From JAAYCI01 sp964550985 (GTDB taxonomy: Bacteria; Bacillota; Clostridia; Oscillospirales; Ruminococcaceae): a stretch of 64,000 nt of DNA. The position numbers were made by a program, and so were the translations under genes. This document shows, piece by piece, positions 25,479-34,722 of this stretch; position 1 is the first letter of the stretch, and each line of letters opens with the position of its first letter. The notes under the pieces are model-generated. The model worked only from the letters and a program-made list of their open reading frames with translations. It was not told the DNA's origin and ran no database searches. The DNA lies in contig CAZKBM010000007.1 of assembly GCA_964550985.1 (NCBI GenBank), positions 1 through 64,000 of the forward strand. Direction: 5' to 3'.

Positions 25479-26168
25479 GTGGCAAAAAAAAGTGAGCAAA
25501 CTTTAAAAAAATTGGGGATGGCCGGTATTGTGCCGGTGGTGGTGCTGAATCGCAGGGAAGATGCCCTGCCCCTTGCCGGTGCGCTGCTAAAAGGTGGCGT
25601 ACAGGTAATGGAGATTACTCTACGCACCCGAGCAGGGCTTGGGGCAATAGCTGAGGCCGCGCTGCGTTGCCCTACAATACTTGTGGGGGCCGGCACTGTA
25701 TTAAGCGTAGAGCAGTGTAAAATGGCGGCGGACAACGGGGCGTGTTTTGTGGTATCGCCCGGTTTTAATGCCGAGGTGGTGGATTGGTGCGTGGCGCACG
25801 ACCTGGCTGTAGTACCTGGGTGTGTAACCCCCACAGAAATTACTATGGCAAGTGAAAAAGGGCTGGAGGTGGTAAAGTTTTTTCCCGCAAATATCTATGG
25901 GGGGCTGCCGGCAATGAAAGCCCTCAGCGGCCCATTTCCCAGTGTGCGCTTTGTTCCAACCGGCGGTGTAAACAACCAAAATATCGGCGAATATGCCGCC
26001 GCCCCCTATATCCATGCAGTTGGGGGAAGCTGGCTGTGCCCGGAACCGCTTATTGAACGGCAGGAATATGAAAAAATTACCACTTTATGCCAAAATGCGG
26101 TACAGGGGTTTATCGCTACGGGCCGTGAGATAAAAAATATCAAGGGAAGAATTGAGGAAACCACATGA
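25479..26168 (+). CDS. eda: KDPG/KHG aldolase
   Basis: Cleaves 2-keto-3-deoxy-6-phosphogluconate to pyruvate and glyceraldehyde-3-phosphate. The 229-residue TIM barrel has the catalytic Glu in VMEITLRT near residue 46, the Schiff-base Lys in EVVKFFPAN near residue 133, and phosphate-binding VPTGGV. The start is GTG at 25479 behind a GGAGTTAGGAG-like site. The stop overlaps the kdgK start by 4 nt (ATGA), indicating translational coupling. No KDG-forming dehydratase lies nearby. Confidence 0.95.
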   Translation: MAKKSEQTLKKLGMAGIVPVVVLNRREDALPLAGALLKGGVQVMEITLRTRAGLGAIAEAALRCPTILVGAGTVLSVEQCKMAADNGACFVVSPGFNAEVVDWCVAHDLAVVPGCVTPTEITMASEKGLEVVKFFPANIYGGLPAMKALSGPFPSVRFVPTGGVNNQNIGEYAAAPYIHAVGGSWLCPEPLIERQEYEKITTLCQNAVQGFIATGREIKNIKGRIEETT

Positions 26169-27190
26169 AGGTTTTAACATTTGGGGAAATTATGCTGCGG
26201 CTGCGCGCGAAAAGCCAGGAGCGCCTTTTTCAAAGCCCTACGCTGGAGGTGAGTTTTGGTGGGGGGGAGGCCAATGTGGCCGTAAGTTGCGCAAATTACG
26301 GCATGGATACGGAATTTTTAACGGTACTTCCCCAAAATATTTTGGGGGATGAGTGCCTGAAGGAACTAAGGCGCTTTGGCGTGGGAACCTCCCGCGTTGT
26401 GCGGGGTACGGGGCGTATGGGAATCTACTTTTTGGAAAATGGGGCAAACCAACTGCCCAGCAAGGTGGTTTACGACAGAGAAGGCTCCGCCATTTCCCTG
26501 GCGGGGCCGGGTGCCATCTGCTGGGATACTGCCCTGCAAGGCATAGGCTGGTTCCATATTACGGGAATTACCCCTGCGCTTTCCGAAAGTGCAATGCTGC
26601 TTTCGCTGGAAGCCGTACAGGCCGCCCAAAAGAGAGGGATAACCGTCTCCTGTGATTTCAACTACCGCAATAAATTGTGGCAATACGGAAAAAAAGCGCC
26701 TGAAGTAATGCGGGAATTGGTGCGATATGTTGACCTTGGCATAGCCAATGAGGAGGATTGCCAAAAGAGCCTGGGCATTGAGGCAGGAACAGAGGCGGAA
26801 GACAGTGCACTGGACGGAGAGCAACTTAGGCAGCTTTCAGAGGCAGTGCTGCGGGAATACCCTGCCATGGGCATGATTGCCATTACCCTGCGGCAGAGCA
26901 GAAGTGCCGATAACAATGGCTGGTCGGCCTGTTTAAACAACCGCAAACAGTTCTACACCAGTACCAGATATGAAATTGCCGATATTGTGGATCGGGTAGG
27001 CGGGGGAGATTCCTTCGCGGGTGGGCTCATCTACGCACTGAACCATTACCAAAATGCCCAGCAGGCGCTGGAGTTTGCCGTTGCAGCCAGTTGTCTCAAG
27101 CATTCCGTCATGGGGGATTTTAACCGTGTAAATGTAAAAGATGTAGAAAAACTGATGGAGGGAGACGACACGGGGCGGGTACAGCGCTAA
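26165..27190 (+). CDS. kdgK: 2-keto-3-deoxygluconate kinase, PfkB family
   Basis: Phosphorylates KDG to KDPG for the neighbouring aldolase. The 341-residue ribokinase-fold protein has the substrate motif SFGGGEANVAVSCANYG near residue 30 and the PfkB signature DRVGGGDSFAGGLIYAL near residue 277 with its catalytic Asp. Sugar specificity for KDG is inferred from overall similarity and operon context. Coupled to eda by a 4-nt overlap. It is not followed closely by a terminator; the next strong one is at 27504. Confidence 0.93.
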   Translation: MKVLTFGEIMLRLRAKSQERLFQSPTLEVSFGGGEANVAVSCANYGMDTEFLTVLPQNILGDECLKELRRFGVGTSRVVRGTGRMGIYFLENGANQLPSKVVYDREGSAISLAGPGAICWDTALQGIGWFHITGITPALSESAMLLSLEAVQAAQKRGITVSCDFNYRNKLWQYGKKAPEVMRELVRYVDLGIANEEDCQKSLGIEAGTEAEDSALDGEQLRQLSEAVLREYPAMGMIAITLRQSRSADNNGWSACLNNRKQFYTSTRYEIADIVDRVGGGDSFAGGLIYALNHYQNAQQALEFAVAASCLKHSVMGDFNRVNVKDVEKLMEGDDTGRVQR

Positions 27191-27272
27191 GAGGAAACAG
27201 GGTGAAAGGGTACTTGTGATTTTAGCAAAATATGACAAAAAATTGCAGTTATTTTCATTACAATTGTGTCTT

Positions 27273-27311
27273 ATAAACCGGTTGACATAATTGTGGCAGC
27301 TGTGGTAGTAT
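27273..27311 (+). promoter_or_regulatory. Promoter overlapped by a second LacI-type operator
   Basis: TTGACA (27282-27287), an 18-nt spacer and TAGTAT (27306-27311) form a promoter. The candidate operator AAACCGGTT (27275-27283) overlaps the -35 and matches the site at 25394 in sequence and flanks. It would start the 25-gene block, or at least its first genes. Confidence 0.6.
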
Positions 27312-27430
27312 GAGAGCAGGCAAAAGAGATGAAATGCATAATAATATTTTTGATTGATGAAAAAAATTGTAAATAATGTAATAGAGCATCCTACTGTGCC
27401 GGGACGATTTGTAAATTGCATATGTAAAGC

Positions 27431-27532
27431 GGGCCAAAAGGTTTGCTTTGCGGGGGTCAAAACCTAATGTTGGCTGGTTTTTGATCTGGATTCTACACCT
27501 GTGGGTACCAGCAGCTTGCTGGTACCTTTTTT
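27431..27532 (+). promoter_or_regulatory. Candidate transcription attenuator or riboswitch leader
   Basis: A perfect 10-bp stem, GGTACCAGCA (27504-27513) with TGCTGGTACC (27517-27526), followed by six T, is a textbook terminator. It lies inside the leader, between the promoter at 27282 and the first gene. Upstream, GCCAA (27433-27437) pairs with TTGGC (27470-27474), enclosing AGGTTT/AAACCT (27439-27444 with 27460-27465). GCTGGT (27473-27478) could instead pair with ACCAGC (27507-27512) and disrupt the terminator. No known riboswitch class was recognised. It may simply terminate the kdgK operon. Confidence 0.5.
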
Positions 27533-27573
27533 AAAGTTTTGCGATAATACGAAATACCTGAAAGTGAGGGTGT

Positions 27574-28785
27574 GTGCCGGTGTTCGATTTAGTGCTGCGT
27601 GGCGGCCAGGTATTGGGCAAGGGAAAACGGGATATCGCCATAAAAAATGGAAGAATTGCCTGTTTGGAGCCCGCCCTTTTGGACACGTTGAGCCCCGAGA
27701 AAGATATAAGCGGCAGCCTGGTAATTCCTTCTTTTGTAGATTCACACACCCATTTGGAAAAAGCCCTAACCCTTTGTGAAGCCGAACCTGAGGGGCTGAT
27801 GGAAGCCGTGGCTATCTCGGCAGAGTATCAAAAAGGGGCCCCACCCGAAGCAGTTGCGGAAGACATGCTAAAAAGGGCCCGTACCGTGCTCTACTGGGAG
27901 ATTGCGGCGGGAAGCGGCGTAGTAAAAGACCATGTCACCCTTTCGGGCACACAGGGTGACGCCTACCTGCAAGCCCACCGGGTGTTGCGGCGGGAATTTG
28001 CCGAAAAAATTGATTTGCTGAATGTGGTAAGCGCAGAACCCGACCTGTGGGAACTGTGGGAGGAAGCAGCCCAAAAGGGATGGATTGATTTTATCGGGGG
28101 CTACCCTTCGGTAAAGGAGAACCCAAAGGAGGAGGTAAACCGCTTATTCCGCCTGGCCGAGAAATATGGCCTGCCGCTGGATTTGCATGTGGACGAAAGC
28201 GATGTGCCGAATGCAGACTGCTTTGCTTATATAGCGGAAAAAACCCTGGAATACGGCATGCAGGGAAGGGTGAATTGTTCTCATGTAACAGCCCTGGAGT
28301 TACTAAAGGAGGATGCGGCCTTACGCCTTGCCGAAAAAACCGCCCAGGCGCAAATCAACCTAATTACCCTGCCCTCGTGCAACATGTACTTGATGGGCAG
28401 GGGCCTGCCGGGCCCGGTGCGCAGGGGTGTGCCGCCTGTAGCGCTTTTGCAAAAAGCCGGTGTAAACGTGGCCTTCGCCTCTGATAATATACGCGACCCT
28501 TTCCGGCCTTTTGGAAATGGAGATATGCTGGAAGAAGCGCAGTTTACCGCGCAGGTTTTGCAGTATGGCACCACCCAAAAAATGGAACAGGTGCTGCAGA
28601 TGGGAACCGGCAATGCCGCCCAAAATGCCTTGGTAAAAGGCTATGGCCTGGAAGCGGGGTGCAAGGCGGATTTGGCTGTACTACAGGCCGAGGGTGCACG
28701 GGAGGCCATAGTGGGGGTGGTAACCCGCACCCTGGTGTTAAAAAAAGGAAAGACTGTGGCTCAAAATGGCGTATACGTTTGTTGA
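27574..28785 (+). CDS. Cytosine deaminase-like amidohydrolase
   Basis: A 403-residue member of the cytosine deaminase/AtzC clade, deaminating heterocycles. Metal ligands: His 58 and 60 (DSHTHLEKAL), His in DLHVDES near residue 208, His in NCSHVTAL, and Asp in FASDNIRDPF near residue 308. Relatives act on cytosine, isoguanine, creatinine or N-isopropylammelide, so the substrate is open. Start is GTG at 27574, or the in-frame GTG at 27580, which sits 9 nt after AGGG and may be better. First gene of the catabolic block. Confidence 0.86.
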   Translation: MPVFDLVLRGGQVLGKGKRDIAIKNGRIACLEPALLDTLSPEKDISGSLVIPSFVDSHTHLEKALTLCEAEPEGLMEAVAISAEYQKGAPPEAVAEDMLKRARTVLYWEIAAGSGVVKDHVTLSGTQGDAYLQAHRVLRREFAEKIDLLNVVSAEPDLWELWEEAAQKGWIDFIGGYPSVKENPKEEVNRLFRLAEKYGLPLDLHVDESDVPNADCFAYIAEKTLEYGMQGRVNCSHVTALELLKEDAALRLAEKTAQAQINLITLPSCNMYLMGRGLPGPVRRGVPPVALLQKAGVNVAFASDNIRDPFRPFGNGDMLEEAQFTAQVLQYGTTQKMEQVLQMGTGNAAQNALVKGYGLEAGCKADLAVLQAEGAREAIVGVVTRTLVLKKGKTVAQNGVYVC

Positions 28786-28908
28786 TGGCAGCTTCAAAGT
28801 GGCGGAAAGCGAACCGCTTATTTGAGGCACAAAATATACAAAACGTAAAAATAACGCAATTATAGCTGTTTTGTAAAATCAACATATTCAATTGAAGGAG
28901 CGATTGCT

Positions 28909-29934
28909 ATGGACAAGTCTTGTAAGGTTTTGTTTTTAAGCCAGGAGGACGTGGCGGCAAGTGGCGTGCTGGAGGATATCGGCCGAATTATTGAGGCGGA
29001 AGTTACGGTTTACGCCATGCTGAACAAAGGCCTGGGGGCCGACCCTGTGGCTCCGCAGGTTCATTTCCAGGGCGAACAACATGGCAATATCTTCGCCATC
29101 CACCCGGCCTGGGTTGGGGGCGACATCAACATTGCCGGCATGAAACTGGGTGCGCGCGCGCCGGGAAACCGGGAGCTGGGGATGCCCTCCATCACCTCTC
29201 TTGTGGAAATTATCAACCCGGAAAATGGCCGCCCCTTCTGCATTGCAGACGGCACCTTGATGACGGCCTACCGCACCGGGGCCACCACCGCCGTTGGGGC
29301 CAGGTACTTTGCAAGGCCCGATAGTGAAGTGGTGGGGCTTGTGGGGGCTTCGGTGATGGGCCGCCCGCAAATTATGGCTATATGCAACGAGATGAAAAAT
29401 ATTCAGGAGATTCGGCTGTTTGACATTAACCGGGCAAAAAGCGAGGCCTTTGTACAGGAGATGGAGCCCATCATCGGCAAAAAAATTACCATAGTGGATA
29501 CGGCGGAAAAGGCCCTGAAAGATGCGGATATAATCGCCCCCACCACCCTTGTCAGTGTGGCAGACGCCTACATCCAGCCTGAATGGATTAAACCCGGGGC
29601 CTATTGTTCCAACATCAGCGATAACGATTATACATTTGATGCGATTAAAAAGATGGATAAAATTTGCATTGACAGCGAAAAGCAGTTTGGCATACCGGTT
29701 ACGCTTGGCACCATGGTGCAGCAGGGCCTGCTGGATAAAACCACCACCCTGCAAATTGGCGCAGTAATTAACGGCACACAGCCCGGCCGCCAGCGCAACG
29801 ACGAAATTTGCTTTTATTCCTCCATCGGCATGGGTGTTACCGATTTGATTGTGACCAATGAAATTTACAAGGCCTGCCGGGAAAAAAACCTGGGAACCGA
29901 AATATTACTGTGGAAAGAACCCAAGTGGGTGTAA
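28909..29934 (+). CDS. Ornithine cyclodeaminase/mu-crystallin family protein
   Basis: A 341-residue NAD(P)-binding protein. The Rossmann segment VGLVGASVMGRPQIMA (near residue 145) and the preceding ADGTLMTAYRTGATTAVGARY are family signatures. Members are ornithine cyclodeaminases, imine or ketimine reductases, or amino-acid dehydrogenases; the glycine-rich loop is atypical (GASVMG). It might reduce an imine or release ammonia from a product of ring cleavage (inference). AAGGAG precedes the ATG. The 123-bp gap before it contains the inverted repeat TACAAAAC (28837-28844)/GTTTTGTA (28868-28875). Confidence 0.85.
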   Translation: MDKSCKVLFLSQEDVAASGVLEDIGRIIEAEVTVYAMLNKGLGADPVAPQVHFQGEQHGNIFAIHPAWVGGDINIAGMKLGARAPGNRELGMPSITSLVEIINPENGRPFCIADGTLMTAYRTGATTAVGARYFARPDSEVVGLVGASVMGRPQIMAICNEMKNIQEIRLFDINRAKSEAFVQEMEPIIGKKITIVDTAEKALKDADIIAPTTLVSVADAYIQPEWIKPGAYCSNISDNDYTFDAIKKMDKICIDSEKQFGIPVTLGTMVQQGLLDKTTTLQIGAVINGTQPGRQRNDEICFYSSIGMGVTDLIVTNEIYKACREKNLGTEILLWKEPKWV

Positions 29935-29987
29935 CAAAAACGGATACGGCGGCAAAAAATGTTGGCGAGAGGAGTTAAAAACCCATT

Positions 29988-30836
29988 ATGGAGGAATTGC
30001 TGTACGAGGTGCGCGGGCCCAAAACCCTTTTGGAAATGACCTGGCCCGAGGTGGAGGCCCTTGCCAAAACTACGGACATTGCCTTTATGAGTGTGGGCGC
30101 GGTGGAACAGCACGGCCATCACCTGCCGCTGGGCACCGATACCATACAAAGCACCGAAACTTTAAAATATGCACACAAAATTTTGCTGGAAGAGTACGGC
30201 ACAGAATCCCTTATTGCCCCCACAGTTCCCTGGGGAATATGCCCAGGCGCCATGGAGTACCCCGGTTCGCTAACGCTCTCAACAGGCACATTGATCTTAT
30301 TGCTGGAAGATCTGTGTACCGGGTTGTACCGGCATGGTTTTAAAAACATCATCCTCTTTTTGGGGCACGATGAAAATTACGGAAGTATGATGGTTGCGGC
30401 CCAAAATTTGGTAGAACGTTTTGCGGATATCCAGGTGGTAATGCTAAACCCCATGCCGGCACTTAAAGCAAGCGAGCGCGCCAGCCTAGACTTGAAAACC
30501 CAAAAGCGCCCGGATGGGCATGCCGGGGCGGGGGAGACTTCGCGTGGGCTTTGCCTGTACCCAAACCTGGTATATGTAAACCGCGCCGTGGATGATGGCT
30601 GGAAAGAGGGCGGGGCAGAGGAAGTGCTGCCACCTATTTTGGGTAGCGAGGCACCACTTTTGGGGGGTGGGGTGTATAACCCCGCGCACGAAGGGCGCAG
30701 CTTCAAACGCGCAAAGGGAGACCCCGGCCAAACAGGGGACCCAAGCCAGGGCGAGGCCGAAGCGGGTGTAAAGGCCTATACCGCCATGGGAAAAGTGGTG
30801 GCGGACATGGCGTATCGTCTTTTTGTAAAAAAATAG
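29988..30836 (+). CDS. Creatininase family amidohydrolase
   Basis: A 282-residue creatininase-fold enzyme. Metal-site residues Glu 40, His 42 and Asp 51 lie in GAVEQHGHHLPLGTD, with the second site in GHAGAGETS near residue 180. The family hydrolyses cyclic or linear amides, such as creatinine or formamidopyrimidines. The substrate here is unknown; a ring-opening or deformylation step would suit the cluster. GAGGAG-type sites precede the ATG at a fair distance. Confidence 0.9.
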   Translation: MEELLYEVRGPKTLLEMTWPEVEALAKTTDIAFMSVGAVEQHGHHLPLGTDTIQSTETLKYAHKILLEEYGTESLIAPTVPWGICPGAMEYPGSLTLSTGTLILLLEDLCTGLYRHGFKNIILFLGHDENYGSMMVAAQNLVERFADIQVVMLNPMPALKASERASLDLKTQKRPDGHAGAGETSRGLCLYPNLVYVNRAVDDGWKEGGAEEVLPPILGSEAPLLGGGVYNPAHEGRSFKRAKGDPGQTGDPSQGEAEAGVKAYTAMGKVVADMAYRLFVKK

Positions 30837-30852
30837 CGGTTCTTTACAAGTA

Positions 30853-33171
30853 ATGGTGGTTTTTATGGTGATAGGCAGCAATCAAAATAGGCTGGACGGC
30901 ATGGATAAAGTGACGGGGGCGTTAAAATTCCCCTCAGACCTTGCCATGGATGGAATGCTGTATGCCGTACCGGTTCTTGCCCAAAAGGCACATGCAAAAA
31001 TTGTACGGGTAAACACCGGCAGGGCTTTGGCTCTGCCAGGTTGCCGCCTGGTGCTTACCGCAAAAGATGTACCGCATAACCGCTATGGCTTTTTTAACGA
31101 CCGTCCCACAATTTGTGATGATAAGGTGCGGTATTATGGGGACGTTGTGGCGGTTGCCGTGGCAGAGTGCCCGCAGGTGGCCCAAAAGGCGGCCCGGTTG
31201 GTTTTTGTGGAATATGAGGAGCTTCCCCTGATAGATACCCTGGAAAAAGCGCTTGCCTTTGAAACGTATGGCAAGGTGCACGAGCATATGGAAAACAATA
31301 TCTGCCATGCAATTCAGTACCAACAGGGGGATGTAGAGGCCGGTTTTCAAAACAGTGCTTTTATAGTGCAGGGGGAGTACGGCTTCCCTGCGGCCGACCA
31401 CTGTTTTTTAGAGACAGAGTGCGGAATTTCCTGGTATGAAAAGGGGAAGCTGCACTTCCAGGCGGGCAGCCAAAATGTTTTTTATGACCGCGGCCAAATT
31501 GCCAAAGTGCTGGGCCTTGCCGAAGAGGAACTGGTGGTGCGCGCGCCATATTGTGGCGGCGCTTTCGGCGGCAAAGGGGATATCAGCATACAGCCATTCA
31601 TTGGCCTGGTTACCATGAAGACCGGCCGCCCCTGCAAAATGCATCTGAGCCGTGAAGAACGGTTTCTGTTTGGCGTAAAACGGCACGCCGGTAAAATACG
31701 CATGAAAACAGGTGTGGATGCAGACGGCCATATTTTGGCCCATTCGGTTTATGGGCTGCTGGATGGCGGGGCCTATACCGTTTTTGGCAATGTGGTGCTG
31801 GAAATTACCACCGAGTGTTGCACAGGCCCCTACCGTATGCCAAACCTTAGTGTGGAGACAAAAAACCTGTTTACCAACAATGGGGTGGCGGGGGCCTTCC
31901 GCGGGTTTGGTGCGGCCCAGGGCTGTTTTGCCCTGGAAAGGCAGATGGATAAAGCCGCCAAGGCTACAGGGCTAAACCCTGTGGAGTTTCGGCTGCGCAA
32001 CTGCTTAAAGCAGGGCGAAAAGACGGGTATGGGGCATATTTTGCTGGCCAAAACCGGAATGGAAGAGGTTTTAAAAGCCTGCGAAAACCACCCCCTGCTG
32101 GACTCCCCGGCAGGCGGAGAAAAGGCCCGGAGCCCATGGCGCTATGGCGTTGGGTTTGCCTGTGGAATGAAAGGCTATGGCATTGGCGTAAACGACGCAC
32201 CAGATTATGGATATGCCAAGGTGAAGATGGGCCGTGATGGGAAAGCCAGGGTGACGGTGGGCTCGAACGAGATGGGACAGGGGATGTTTACAGCTATGCA
32301 GATGATGGCAGCCCAGAGTTTGAGTATGGATGTGACCGATGTTCTTTTGGAAAATCCAAGCGACACCGATTGCTGTGAGGAAACGGGTTCAACAGCCTCT
32401 TCTCGTGTTACCTATGCCGTTGGTAGGGCGCTGTGCCGGGTGTGCAGCTTGCTATTGGATGATTTGCAAAAAGAAGCGGCAGAACGGCTTGGTACAGAGG
32501 AAAAAAACCTACAAAGATGCCAAAGCGGGTTTACAGTAAAGGGAAGATGCATCCTTTTTTCCGAACTCGTCACCACCATGAAGCAGGAGCCCTGCCGCAG
32601 TGAGCGGGTGCGTACGGCCTACTCGGAACAGAACGCAGAGGGGGGGCTGGGGCATCCGCACGTGTTATACAGCGGTAACGCCCAGGTGGCCCAGGTACGG
32701 GTGAATGTGGAAACCGGTATGGTGGAGGCGCAAAAGTTCGCCGTGGTGGCAGATGTGGGTAAGGCCATTCACCCCATAGGGGTAGAGGGACAAAGCGAAG
32801 GCGGGGTTGCCATGGGTATCTCCTACGCATTGCTGGAGGATATGTCCTGGAAAGAGGGAAGACCGCTGAGCACCTCCTTTTCCAACTATTTGATACCCAC
32901 GGCCATGGACCTGCCAAACCGCATTGAGAACACCATTTTGGAGGAGCCTGAGGCCACCGGCCCGTTTGGTGCCAAAGGGATGGCCGAAAATGCAACGGTG
33001 CCCACGGCGCCCGCGGTGGTAAATGCCGTGTGCGACGCACTGAACTGTGAAATAGACGCAATACCGCTGAGCCCGGAGTTTATTAAAACCGTTATAGAAA
33101 AAGGAACCCTTGCAAAGCAAATGGAACACAAGGAGGAAATATCGAATGAGCAACCCGAAAGCTCCCGTTGA
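30853..33171 (+). CDS. Molybdenum hydroxylase large subunit (XDH family), first set
   Basis: A 772-residue molybdopterin-binding subunit of the xanthine dehydrogenase family, hydroxylating an N-heterocycle with water as oxygen source. Signatures: AFGGKGD near residue 240, AFRGFG with Arg 350, EMGQGMFT, and the catalytic Glu 712 in FGAKGMAE. The residue aligned with bovine XDH Glu 802 (after FGGK) is Gly, so classic purine binding is not assured. An in-frame ATG at 30868 is an alternative start. Its iron-sulfur subunit is probably the gene at 42871; no FAD subunit is attached. Confidence 0.92.
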   Translation: MVVFMVIGSNQNRLDGMDKVTGALKFPSDLAMDGMLYAVPVLAQKAHAKIVRVNTGRALALPGCRLVLTAKDVPHNRYGFFNDRPTICDDKVRYYGDVVAVAVAECPQVAQKAARLVFVEYEELPLIDTLEKALAFETYGKVHEHMENNICHAIQYQQGDVEAGFQNSAFIVQGEYGFPAADHCFLETECGISWYEKGKLHFQAGSQNVFYDRGQIAKVLGLAEEELVVRAPYCGGAFGGKGDISIQPFIGLVTMKTGRPCKMHLSREERFLFGVKRHAGKIRMKTGVDADGHILAHSVYGLLDGGAYTVFGNVVLEITTECCTGPYRMPNLSVETKNLFTNNGVAGAFRGFGAAQGCFALERQMDKAAKATGLNPVEFRLRNCLKQGEKTGMGHILLAKTGMEEVLKACENHPLLDSPAGGEKARSPWRYGVGFACGMKGYGIGVNDAPDYGYAKVKMGRDGKARVTVGSNEMGQGMFTAMQMMAAQSLSMDVTDVLLENPSDTDCCEETGSTASSRVTYAVGRALCRVCSLLLDDLQKEAAERLGTEEKNLQRCQSGFTVKGRCILFSELVTTMKQEPCRSERVRTAYSEQNAEGGLGHPHVLYSGNAQVAQVRVNVETGMVEAQKFAVVADVGKAIHPIGVEGQSEGGVAMGISYALLEDMSWKEGRPLSTSFSNYLIPTAMDLPNRIENTILEEPEATGPFGAKGMAENATVPTAPAVVNAVCDALNCEIDAIPLSPEFIKTVIEKGTLAKQMEHKEEISNEQPESSR

Positions 33172-33892
33172 TTTGCGCGAAGTGCCGCTGCGCCTTTTGG
33201 CCATTTGCGGCAGCCCCAGGAAGAACAGCAATTCCGGCAAACTATTGGCTCACGCTATTGAGGGTGCCAAAGAAGCCGGGAACGTTGAGGTAGAAATTTT
33301 TGATTTTTGTGGCGCAAAAATAAGCGGATGTACGGCCTGTAACCAATACTGCATTGAGCACAAGGCCTGCGTGCACAAAGATGATTTTGTGGAGTTTCGC
33401 GATAAATGGAACCGGGCCGAGGCGGTAATTTGGGCGGTGCCCGTGTACAGTATGGGTGCCCCTGCACTTGTACGGGCGGCCATTGACCGTATGGGAGAAG
33501 TGCTGCTTGGCAACCGCATTGAAGAATTAAAAGCCGGGGGAACCCTGCCGCGTTTTTTAAAAGCGGGTGCGGTAATTGTGCAGGGCAGTGCCCTGTATGG
33601 TGGGCAGGAACAGGTGATTGAGGGAATGCATGAGCATCTGGTGCTGATGGACTGTATTCCCGTGGGCCCCGATATGCCCCATGCACATATGGGCCTGCCC
33701 GGCCAGGTGCCGGACAGAACCGAACCGAACGACGAGCGGGGGCTGTTTACCGGTAGCAAGCTAATTGGCCTGCGGGTGGCGCAGGTGGGCAAGATGCTAA
33801 AACTGGGCAAACTGGCCCTGGCATCCTCCCTAGGCGATGAATATTTTTGCGCGCCGGACCATTTTAGCCATACCCAAAGACCGGAGGTGTAG
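33146..33892 (+). CDS. Iron-sulfur flavoprotein, flavodoxin-like, copy 1
   Basis: A 248-residue NAD(P)H-dependent FMN reductase/flavodoxin-fold protein. The FMN phosphate loop is ICGSPRKNSNS at residues 20-30. A compact cysteine motif (Cys 62, 65, 69, 75; C-x2-C-x3-C-x5-C) resembles the 4Fe-4S ligand motif of Isf-type flavoproteins. The ATG at 33146 follows AGGAGGAAATATCG and overlaps the XDH stop by 26 nt. Likely an electron carrier for the cluster's redox enzymes (inference). Paralogous to the next two genes. Confidence 0.87.
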   Translation: MSNPKAPVDLREVPLRLLAICGSPRKNSNSGKLLAHAIEGAKEAGNVEVEIFDFCGAKISGCTACNQYCIEHKACVHKDDFVEFRDKWNRAEAVIWAVPVYSMGAPALVRAAIDRMGEVLLGNRIEELKAGGTLPRFLKAGAVIVQGSALYGGQEQVIEGMHEHLVLMDCIPVGPDMPHAHMGLPGQVPDRTEPNDERGLFTGSKLIGLRVAQVGKMLKLGKLALASSLGDEYFCAPDHFSHTQRPEV

Positions 33893-33896
33893 AGTG

Positions 33897-34676
33897 ATGG
33901 CCATGGAACAAAAAGAGATGGTAAACCTTTTAAAAACCGAAGATGTAAAGGTGAATATTCTGCTGATTAACGGCAGTCCCCGGGGAAACAACCATTCGCA
34001 GATTCCGCTGGACAAAGCAATGGAAGCCGCAGAGAAACTGCCTGGGGTAGAGACGGACGTATTTGCGTTTAAGGGCAAAAAAATTGGGTTTTGCCGCCAT
34101 TGCCCAGATTATTGCCGCACGAAACTGGAATGTATGTATAAAGATGATTTTGAGGAATACTATACAAAATGGCTGTGGGCCGACGGGGTAATTTGGGTAA
34201 CGCCGGTGTACCATATGGGCCCGCCCGCCCAGGTGCGCGCCGTGATGGACCGGCTGAGTGAAGTGGGTTTTCACCAGGCCCGCGCAAAACTGGATAAAAC
34301 CGGGGGCAAGCCGGTGTATGCGCGTTACGCCAAAGCCATGGGCGCCATTGTACACGGTGCCACCCGCTTTGGCGGGCAGGAGATAACCCTGCAGTTTTTG
34401 ATGAACTATGCGCTGCTAATGGATGGCTTTTACGTCACAGGGGACATGCCGGAATGTTACCTGGGCGCGGCGGGGCATTCGCCAAACCGCGAGGCTTTGC
34501 TGCAAGATGAGAGCTTTTTGCATTCGGCGGCCACTGTGGGCAAACGGGTAACCGAGATGGCCAAAATCATCAAGGCCGCCAAAATGCTGGCGTATGATAC
34601 CATACCCGACGGGTTCTTCCCCTCAAAAACCGAGATGAATATTTGTGATAGGCAGCAATTTGTAGAGTCTTTGTAA
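33897..34676 (+). CDS. Iron-sulfur flavoprotein, flavodoxin-like, copy 2
   Basis: A 259-residue paralogue of the preceding gene. It has the FMN loop INGSPRGNNHS near residue 25 and cysteines 66, 69, 73 and 79 with the same C-x2-C-x3-C-x5-C spacing. The VTPVYHMGPPAQVRAVMDRLSE segment is the flavodoxin region lining the flavin. The ATG at 33897 follows GGAGGTGTAGAGTG and begins 4 nt after copy 1 ends. A longer frame from 33837 would run into copy 1. Confidence 0.87.
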   Translation: MAMEQKEMVNLLKTEDVKVNILLINGSPRGNNHSQIPLDKAMEAAEKLPGVETDVFAFKGKKIGFCRHCPDYCRTKLECMYKDDFEEYYTKWLWADGVIWVTPVYHMGPPAQVRAVMDRLSEVGFHQARAKLDKTGGKPVYARYAKAMGAIVHGATRFGGQEITLQFLMNYALLMDGFYVTGDMPECYLGAAGHSPNREALLQDESFLHSAATVGKRVTEMAKIIKAAKMLAYDTIPDGFFPSKTEMNICDRQQFVESL

Positions 34677-34722
34677 GTTTCAGGTGCAGAAAAAACAAAT
34701 GATGGAAAGGTAGGATGCAGAG

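Noticed and set aside
27312..27532. Known purine (guanine/adenine) riboswitch before the catabolic block
   Set aside because: The conserved core of that class, including the TCTACC junction, is not present; only generic alternative pairings are seen.
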